DNA of 64,000 bases, taken from assembly GCA_030248215.1 (NCBI GenBank), contig JASANG010001598.1:62001-126000 (forward strand), given 5' to 3'. A model generated the notes under the pieces. It was not told the origin of the DNA. It saw only the letters and a list, made by a program, of their open reading frames with translations, and did not search any database. Below, in pieces: positions 62,001-64,000 of the stretch. Numbering within the stretch: the stretch's first letter is position 1; each line of letters begins with the position of its first letter. The position numbers and the translations under genes are program-made. The DNA is from Enoplolaimus lenunculus (taxonomy: Eukaryota; Nematoda; Enoplea; Enoplida; Thoracostomopsidae).

Positions 62001-63322
62001 AGCGCGCATAAGTTGCATACTATCGTCCATGGAGTCATGATGGACTCTTGGTTACATTAAATTACAATATTACAAAAACTGTTAGTCCGGATAAAATACA
62101 AAATCAAATACAAAATCAAATTACTAACTACGAGTTTAAACACCATTTCCCCAACCACGACTTACATTAAGATGCGAACAAGCGTCCAAACAATACGAAA
62201 TATCTTCACGTTGAAAATTATTGCAACCAGCTTCGCACTAAAACATTGAAAAAAAGTTAAAACTTTGCTTCGTTAAAAACTTGCGACTATAATAATCCAA
62301 AGGTGTTGCATCCTACGTTAGAACCGTGACTCGAACCGCGATTCAAGAAGTTGGCCAATGTATAGAACAGGGCCGTTACAGATGTGTAAGCCTAAGCCTA
62401 AACTTAAGAAAGAGCGTAGCTTAAGCTTACTTCATTGCGGTCCCGTATATCAACATTCCGTCCCGTATATTTACATGGACCACATTTCGAACCGTCTTCT
62501 CTAATTTAGCAATATTTTTCAGCAAAATTAGTCGTCTTCAAACATTCCTCCAATCAGAATGTTTCGCCACCTAACATATTCGACGGCGGAGGTGCGGAAT
62601 CCGGACCCCCTAGGATTTTGATAAAAAATGGTCCATCCTAGAGAACTCGACCAGCTGAATATAACGGTACCATTGTTATGGCTGTATAACTAACGGTTCA
62701 GAAGATATGGCCCTCAAAATTAAAATACAAACTCGCACAGATTAGAAGAGCAAGTGCCTATCTTTACATGTTCGTAAAATATAGAGTTAACCATGTTTAT
62801 TCCTTAAACAAATTTGATTGTTGTTTGTACATGTTTTATGGTAAAAAATTAAAATTTAAAGAATCATAACTATTGAACCGGAGACCCTGCAGCGCTAAAA
62901 ATGGCACCGCTGAACTCAGCGCGTCGAAATCTATAAAATGAACTATTTCTCCAGATTATTTGTATTCGCTTGAAGTAAATCTGGCAACTGAACAGTTTTT
63001 AAAGACCAGCAGTAATGGATCCAGAAGTCTCTGACGGAATGGAAGTCATGTGATATGCAGTAGTGAAAAAAGCTAGCGATCAAAGTGAGCAAGAAGCCAA
63101 ACACAATTTTAGTACTAAATTTAGCACAAAACTTTGGATTTGATCAACGATTGAAAACCAGCGTCTTCAAACCGTTTATGTTGAGTACCTTCCAAAAATT
63201 TTGACACGTACCGACCGATAAAGTTGATGAAAAATAACATTAACCTGAATGCATTCGTTGTAACACCGCCGTCTATGCTTCGGTTCACGTCCCAATGATG
63301 ATACACGTTCCACAATACCATA
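37102..63322 (-). CDS. Receptor tyrosine kinase with FN3 ectodomain and split kinase, 18 exons, 5' end not in view
   Basis: Single-pass receptor tyrosine kinase, expected at the plasma membrane: it would bind an extracellular ligand and phosphorylate tyrosines on itself and partners. Exons (high to low): 63189-63322, 53849-53972, 52813-52915, 51807-51942, 51123-51299, 50188-50267, 48072-48243, 46610-46881, 45585-45711, 44676-44935, 43817-44192, 43075-43253, 41738-42257, 41204-41280, 40549-40632, 39320-39456, 38545-38694, 37102-38059. They total 4066 nt and all phases agree, giving about 1354 residues. Order: four FN3 domains (residues about 1-440), membrane span (about 472-494), kinase (about 613-1065, with insert), tail of about 290 residues. 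The C-lobe resembles FGFR/Tie kinases; FN3 domains plus a split kinase recall Torso or Tie. I do not assign an orthologue. The N-terminus and signal peptide are missing. Confidence 0.9.
38545..38694 (-). CDS. RTK exon: kinase helices F to H
   Basis: Acceptor TAATTTCAG, donor GTACGT. Encodes [20 protein letters not shown] followed by a PELL segment and [12 protein letters not shown]. The GGSPYPG form is shared with FGFR and Tie kinases. Confidence 0.97.
39320..39456 (-). CDS. RTK exon: DFG motif, activation loop, APE motif
   Basis: Acceptor AATTTTAG, donor GTAAGC. Encodes [12 protein letters not shown], the paired activation-loop tyrosines in GEYYQL (as in FGFR), [17 protein letters not shown] and the start of SDVW. 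DFG and APE are intact, so the kinase is predicted active. Confidence 0.97.
39559..39825 (-). other. Unrecognised 88-codon frame nested in a kinase intron
   Basis: A complete ATG-to-stop frame inside the intron between the catalytic-loop and DFG exons, on the same strand as the host gene. The ATG has an A-rich upstream context (AAACC before it). Its composition is protein-like ([17 protein letters not shown], then [20 protein letters not shown]), unlike other intron frames. There is no acceptor close to its start that would make it a cassette exon. I do not recognise a family. It may be a small nested gene, a retrocopied fragment, or chance. Confidence 0.3.
40061..40240. mobile_element. MITE with TTAGGC array, ACGACAATTCGTCGCCCGAC family
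   Basis: Inverted ends around ACGACAATCCCGTCGCCCGA and TTAGTCGACGAATCGTCAT. The interior has CTTAGGCTTAGGCGTAGG. In the intron between the catalytic-loop and DFG exons. Confidence 0.72.
40406..40529. mobile_element. MITE, CTCTTGTACACTTTCC family, next to a splice donor
   Basis: About 124 bp. Left end GCTTCTGGTACACTTTC; the right end is the complement of GCTCTGGTAAACTTC. Contains TTTACGCTTAGGCTGATG and TGCCTAAGC. It ends 14 bp from the donor of the catalytic-loop exon. Confidence 0.65.
40549..40632 (-). CDS. RTK exon: catalytic loop
   Basis: Acceptor ATTTTTAG, donor GTACCT. Exactly 28 codons: [20 protein letters not shown], then FGRGRVVK. The HRDLAARN loop is intact and of the receptor-tyrosine-kinase form. 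A small MITE ends 14 bp beyond the donor. Confidence 0.97.
41204..41280 (-). CDS. RTK exon: kinase helix E
   Basis: Acceptor TATTTTAG, donor GTAAAG after ATG. Encodes [15 protein letters not shown], helix E of the C-lobe. The 77-nt size restores phase between the insert exon and the catalytic-loop exon. Confidence 0.94.
41342..41397. repeat. 28-bp direct tandem duplication in intron
   Basis: AATGATTCAAATGTCCGATG plus TTGTTAGC, two exact copies. Confidence 0.93.
41530..41645. repeat. Pyrimidine-rich degenerate repeat in intron
   Basis: Three copies of GTGTTTACYGCCGTCTC with CTCTTTTCGACCCTC-like spacers. Confidence 0.75.
41738..42257 (-). CDS. RTK exon: kinase insert domain
   Basis: Acceptor AATTTTAG, donor GTAAGT. 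About 173 residues inserted between helix D and helix E, where PDGFR, VEGFR and Torso kinases carry inserts. Low complexity: rich in Ser, Gln, Pro, Gly and Thr, with few hydrophobics, so probably disordered. Tyrosines in [22 protein letters not shown] and AVQYVNEM could be docking sites (inference). Its first bases and acceptor are duplicated in the intron upstream. Confidence 0.93.
42245..42570. repeat. Tandem duplication across an exon border (splice acceptor copied)
   Basis: About 175-bp unit. GGCTGCGACTGGAACTAAAA (42245) recurs as GGCTGCGATTGGAACTAAAA (42422), and the next 120 bases match. The unit includes the acceptor and first ~12-28 bases of the kinase-insert exon, so a second, older copy of the acceptor sits in the intron. 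Confidence 0.85.
42844..43037. mobile_element. MITE, ACGACAATTCGTCGCCCGAC family
   Basis: Left end CTACGACAATTTGTCGTCCG; right end TTGTCGGGTGACGAAATGTA. Contains AATCCTGAGCCTAAGC. Ends 37 bp from the donor of the helix-C exon. Confidence 0.7.
43075..43253 (-). CDS. RTK exon: kinase helix C, strands 4-5 and hinge
   Basis: Acceptor AATTTCAG, donor GTAATG. Encodes [19 protein letters not shown] with the helix C glutamate, then [12 protein letters not shown], and the hinge [17 protein letters not shown]. The intron after it contains a MITE 37 bp from the donor. Confidence 0.96.
43817..44192 (-). CDS. RTK exon: juxtamembrane segment and kinase N-lobe
   Basis: Acceptor TTTTATAG, donor GTAAGT. A juxtamembrane stretch of about 85 residues rich in Asn, Ser and acidic residues leads into the glycine loop [12 protein letters not shown] and the VAVKLLP strand with the ATP-anchoring lysine. 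Between them is an unusually long strand 2-3 loop ([16 protein letters not shown]). Confidence 0.96.
44676..44935 (-). CDS. RTK exon: stalk, transmembrane helix and stop-transfer
   Basis: Acceptor AATTTTAG, donor GTAAGC. A short Asn-rich extracellular stalk is followed by one hydrophobic span ([20 protein letters not shown]), then a basic cytoplasmic anchor (YRRWEY, KMLKRRR). Four residues of the span and its border are Cys or Ser, and the Cys could be palmitoylated (inference). This fixes the membrane topology. Confidence 0.92.
45528..45584. repeat. TA-rich simple sequence beside a splice donor
   Basis: Run of TATA/ATAT directly after the donor of the last FN3 exon. Confidence 0.8.
45585..45711 (-). 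CDS. RTK exon: end of FN3 domain 4
   Basis: Acceptor TTATTTCAG, donor GTATAT. Encodes [20 protein letters not shown], then [20 protein letters not shown]. Three possible N-glycosylation sites (NVT, NLT, NYT). The intron on the donor side opens with a pure TA-rich run. Confidence 0.9.
46610..46881 (-). CDS. RTK exon: first two thirds of FN3 domain 4
   Basis: Acceptor TGTATTTCAG, donor GTAAGT. Encodes [12 protein letters not shown], then [20 protein letters not shown] and WIEYRT. This is the strongest FN3 match in the gene (strand A entry, strand B Trp, PP-N-P-I, strand C Trp/Tyr). Confidence 0.92.
47296..47449. mobile_element. Worn MITE with TTAGGC array, GGGCCAATGTAAAG family
   Basis: The right end CGTTCCTCCTCTGATTTTTA then CATGGGCC matches the copies at 29204 and 34487. 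The left end is lost. Contains ACCTAAGCCTAGCCTCAGC. Confidence 0.6.
47616..48047. mobile_element. hAT-type MITE with perfect 8-bp target duplication, next to a splice donor
   Basis: 432 bp. Left end TAGGGAACGACCGGATCC; right end GGATCCGGTCGATCCCTA. Flanked by ATTTTACT on both sides (47608-47615 and 48048-48055). Subterminal GGATCCGG runs. The donor of the FN3-3 exon lies at 48066-48071, only 18 bp past the element. Confidence 0.9.
48072..48243 (-). CDS. RTK exon: end of FN3 domain 3
   Basis: Acceptor TTTTTTTAG, donor GTAAGT. Encodes [20 protein letters not shown], the classic FN3 strand E to F signature, with a possible N-glycosylation site (NYT). An Arg-rich turn follows. The donor is only about 18 bp from the end of a hAT-type MITE at 47616-48047. 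Confidence 0.9.
48586..48766. repeat. Degenerate CGGTTTAATTCTTCCC repeat
   Basis: About five copies of GGTTTAATTCTTCCC with GTGTATAATT spacers; one copy is inverted (GAAGAATTAAACC). Intronic. Confidence 0.8.
48846..49130. mobile_element. CAGGGTGCAACC-family element, one end lost
   Basis: Starts CAGGGTGCAACCGGAATTAT. Its interior matches 7893-8257 in inverse (for example CTAGCTGGAAACGTATGAT). No right terminus found. Confidence 0.6.
50188..50267 (-). CDS. RTK exon: middle of FN3 domain 3
   Basis: Acceptor TTAATTTAG, donor GTAAGT. Short exon encoding [17 protein letters not shown] and [11 protein letters not shown]3 strands C to E. Of three frames only this one is open and continuous with both neighbours. 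Confidence 0.85.
50403..50571. mobile_element. MITE, CAGGCCCGTAGCCAG family
   Basis: About 169 bp, left end CAGGCCCGGCCTGTAGCCAG, right end GATGAGCTGGCCACGGGCCT. Same core as the 22977 copy. In the intron between two FN3-3 exons. Confidence 0.75.
50866..51034. mobile_element. MITE, CAGGCCCGTAGCCAG family
   Basis: About 169 bp, left end CGGGCCCGTAGGCAGAGATG, right end GTTAGCTGGCTACGGTCCAG. The second copy in the same intron, so the family has inserted repeatedly here. Confidence 0.72.
51123..51299 (-). CDS. RTK exon: start of FN3 domain 3
   Basis: Acceptor CTATTTTAG, donor GTAGGT. Begins with [15 protein letters not shown], the Pro-rich FN3 entry. A Ser/Asn-rich stretch of about 30 residues, probably a loop, follows. 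It closes with [12 protein letters not shown], the strand B tryptophan motif. Confidence 0.88.
51807..51942 (-). CDS. RTK exon: second half of FN3 domain 2
   Basis: Acceptor GTGTGTTAG, preferred donor GTAATT (an alternative donor GTCGGC 15 nt upstream has the same phase). Encodes [20 protein letters not shown], a textbook FN3 F-strand, turn and G-strand. It supplies the phase change needed between 52813-52915 and 51123-51299. A longer frame on the opposite strand overlaps it and is a shadow. Confidence 0.8.
52592..52744. mobile_element. MITE with TTAGG-type core, ACGACAATTCGTCGCCCGAC family
   Basis: Left end ATGACAATTCGTCGCCCAAC; right end TTGTCAGGCGACAAATTGTC. The interior has ATGCTTAGGTTAGGCTTGTG. 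Confidence 0.75.
52813..52915 (-). CDS. RTK exon: first half of FN3 domain 2
   Basis: Acceptor TTTTCTAG, donor GTACAC after ATG. The peptide [16 protein letters not shown] has the alternating pattern of FN3 strand C, followed by a conserved-type Trp (KPWDQLG). Ends in phase 0 and joins 51807-51942 without a stop. Confidence 0.8.
53443..53628. mobile_element. MITE with TTAGGC array, ACGACAATTCGTCGCCCGAC family
   Basis: Left end ACAACAATTCGTCGAGCGAA; right end CTGTCGGGTGACGAATTATC. Contains CTTAGGATTAGGCTTAGGCT. Confidence 0.72.
53849..53972 (-). CDS. RTK exon: second half of FN3 domain 1
   Basis: Acceptor AAATTTCAG, donor GTATGA. Encodes the strand F-G part of an FN3 domain: [11 protein letters not shown], then [15 protein letters not shown]. 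The Asn-Ala-Ser sequon is a possible glycosylation site. Ends with 2 nt (AG) that complete an Arg codon with the next exon. Confidence 0.8.
54121..54569. mobile_element. TA-flanked MITE, longer relative of 26967-27173
   Basis: Left end TACAGTAGTGACCCGAATAA; the right end is the complement of TGCTGTAGTGGCGTGACTAA. About 449 bp. Contains TCAATAGGAGTCTGTA, as in the short copy. In the large first intron. Confidence 0.7.
54570..55367. other. Intron sequence, nothing recognised
   Basis: An 81-codon minus-strand frame at 54537-54782 overlaps the MITE edge and has no known domain. The rest is AT-rich. Confidence 0.5.
55373..56719 (+). repeat. 5' LTR of the Gypsy-type element
   Basis: 1347 bp, beginning TGTCGGATATTC and ending CAACAACTTATA. 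Matched along nearly all its length by the 3' LTR. The start is GC-rich (GGCGTCCCCTACGCCGAGG is partly palindromic), followed by a CAA/ATA-rich tract. The inner boundary is set by the primer-binding-like sequence and the outer one by the target duplication. Confidence 0.88.
57216..59369 (+). CDS. Gag/protease-like region of the LTR fossil
   Basis: A 717-codon frame. Domains in order: an N-terminal Gln/Ser-rich helical part (first 90 residues or so); a linker; a capsid-like domain around residues 150-310 (begins [17 protein letters not shown]); a CCHC zinc knuckle of spacing C-X2-C-X4-H-X4-C; a basic Pro/Thr-rich linker; and an aspartic-protease-like domain ending near [17 protein letters not shown]. 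The codon composition is GC-richer than the surroundings. It belongs to an incomplete element and is recorded as a fossil. Confidence 0.8.
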   Translation: MSLLSTITNVVSQLESDRQQSEAAQQELRDRVKRLETEFRQRFAQVNTTSSSQSNDTITTISQQVSADSQAISAANGSRQDSNPFPTTDLPLTNRPSSAMSAHSFHSAANNNANGALNSPPHSTNSQPWTVNGNELQLDVNQPTRLTIPILQTVQSRPFSIKKYDGTYDFEQFMRLFNDELEMGDINSAQEKLRMFKRHIVDAARTFLDRLQCEYPQDSKDYDFLVRQFRDRFSTTSKFTDSLRRFKPIKQTGSVRNYSDELKVFFDKHLKEYYGHPEVAESILCDTFRENLKPVLQRTICAEEGNSFASLCHRATVAERKCDNCGRNNHTTEQCFRKNQGGEGSGNQPPPAQANNNQVTLSSPRKNRGTRGGRRHNQRPTTPPPLFTLEITHPRPTPTQRHTTSISAFVTATISATRTFPPCTTDPSPPPMCQHQRRRPAHTILHRAKIDRFYITALLNSGADVSLMHYDLYKQYLPHLPINKNCTLMCNGFDNKQSVQTLGTITQCMAIGNVNKRVTIHVVRQMQTGLLLGDDVLSDFGMILDFNRTQVLVANEPVESWTMGRTVQNNRYVAEYIKNSEPRPVNTGPRRQPTHATICRVAVSTIIPAQSASFVRCQTKSTVPHGSELIVEPARPVSLDAPVLLPRAAIKTSSDCQFDVPIVTLGDTAIKISANTELMVAETIESTTTLVTTDEATANAYNVDAYQPTRPGRANKQ
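59370..60467 (+). other. Internal part of the LTR fossil without recognisable domain
   Basis: Between the gag/protease region and the 3' LTR. The first 450 bases are Gln/Arg/Asn-codon rich and gag-like in composition; the remainder is AT-rich. No pol domain recognised. Confidence 0.5.
60468..61752 (+). repeat. 3' LTR of the Gypsy-type element
   Basis: 1285 bp copy of the 5' LTR with the same terminal sequences. A weak purine tract (CAGGGG) precedes it. It differs from the 5' copy by scattered substitutions and length changes. Confidence 0.88.
61758..63188. other. Intron sequence with one TTAGGC MITE
   Basis: Between the LTR fossil and the first visible exon. Holds the MITE at 62353-62480. 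A possible minus-strand exon at 61870-61930 with a good GTAAGT donor was not accepted, because its phase would create a stop. Confidence 0.5.
62353..62480. mobile_element. Short MITE with TTAGGC units, GGGCCAATGTAAAG family
   Basis: Left end GGCCAATGTATAGAACAGGG; right end CCCGTATATTTACATGGACC. Contains GTGTAAGCCTAAGCCTAAAC. Confidence 0.68.
63189..63322 (-). CDS. RTK exon: first half of FN3 domain 1
   Basis: Acceptor TTCTTCAG, donor GTACTC; starts after 2 nt and ends with 1 nt of a codon. The peptide has the FN3 strand B-C pattern: a tryptophan, then SIDGG, then a hydrophobic strand ([10 protein letters not shown]). Joining to 53849-53972 gives a Glu codon and an uninterrupted FN3 fold, which is the main reason for accepting it across a 9.2-kb intron. 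It is the weakest of the 18 exons. A preceding exon must exist, ending with 2 nt of a codon; I saw none between 63323 and 64000. Confidence 0.62.
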
Positions 63323-64000
63323 CTGAAGAAAAAATTTGAATTGAAATTGAAACGTGAAAAACATGGCTAGGAACTAAGCAGGAACTACGGCTAAGTATAT
63401 AGCTCTCCAAGAACATAACTTTTAACTTTTCGGCTGTTTGTTTTAATAAATGCAATAAAATGCAAAAACTTCAAGAGAAACTATTTCGAGCCCCGTGAGA
63501 TAAATAATGTCCCGTTCACACAACATAAATTGTTTTCTATTCAAGAAATATTGTCCGAAATTTAAGACAATTATGTCTCAATATGAACTCCAGATATGTA
63601 CGTATATCTTGAATTTCATACTATTATTTCTTAATTTATTCAAAAATATGGGTCTGAAATTTTAAAGACTTAAAAGTCTGAGATTCAAGATTTTGTTTCA
63701 GGAACGATAAAGACAAATATGTCTGAAATACAAGAAAAATATCTTCCAGGGAAACGACTCCAAAATTAGGGGCCAAACCTCAACCAAATACCCAAATTTT
63801 ACAGCCTAAAATACGCCCGAGACACAAAATATGGTTGGAGGGAGCCTGAGCTCAACCCATAATATCCGTGAAATTTTATTTTTTATGTGGTACAATCCTA
63901 AGAATACAAAAAGAGCAACATTTTACATACATAACAAGCAGTCCCTGAAAGGTTCACGAAAGCAGGGTACATATATGTTGTGCGATCGGTTTGATCAAAC
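63323..64000. other. No exon recognised upstream of the first FN3 exon
   Basis: AT-rich, with AAATATGTCTGAAAT-type repeats around 63490-63740. No further FN3 peptide, signal peptide or promoter seen. Confidence 0.5.

Overview
This is an AT-rich, repeat-dense stretch of an invertebrate nuclear genome. Two things point to a nematode or a close relative. First, short runs of TTAGGC (read as GCCTAA on the other strand), the nematode telomere unit, are scattered through it. Second, the 3' splice sites are short, of the form TTTTAG or TTTCAG. Neither is proof, and I cannot name the species.

The only gene I can establish lies on the minus strand from beyond 63.3 kb down to 37.1 kb. I traced 18 exons with GT/AG borders. 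Their phases match at all 17 junctions, giving one open frame of about 1354 codons to a TAG stop. It encodes a receptor tyrosine kinase with four fibronectin type III domains, one membrane span, a kinase domain split by an insert of about 170 residues, and a long C-terminal tail built from decayed EPKI-type repeats. All core catalytic motifs are present. The 5' end (signal peptide, first exons, promoter) is outside the window or unrecognised.

The first intron seen (53973-63188, 9.2 kb) holds an LTR retrotransposon of the Gypsy type (55373-61752) in antisense to the gene. It has two LTRs, a 5-bp target duplication, and a gag/protease region. It looks incomplete and is a fossil.

From 1 to 37.1 kb I find no gene. 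That block is a layered deposit of short terminal-inverted-repeat elements (MITEs), several with intact target duplications. It also has minisatellites, a 569-bp and a 1075-bp tandem duplication, and a foldback-like structure near 24.7-27.3 kb. At least three separate MITE families carry TTAGGC arrays, which makes the telomere-like repeats part of mobile elements and not an old chromosome end. Several MITEs lie within about 40 bp of splice donors of the kinase gene.
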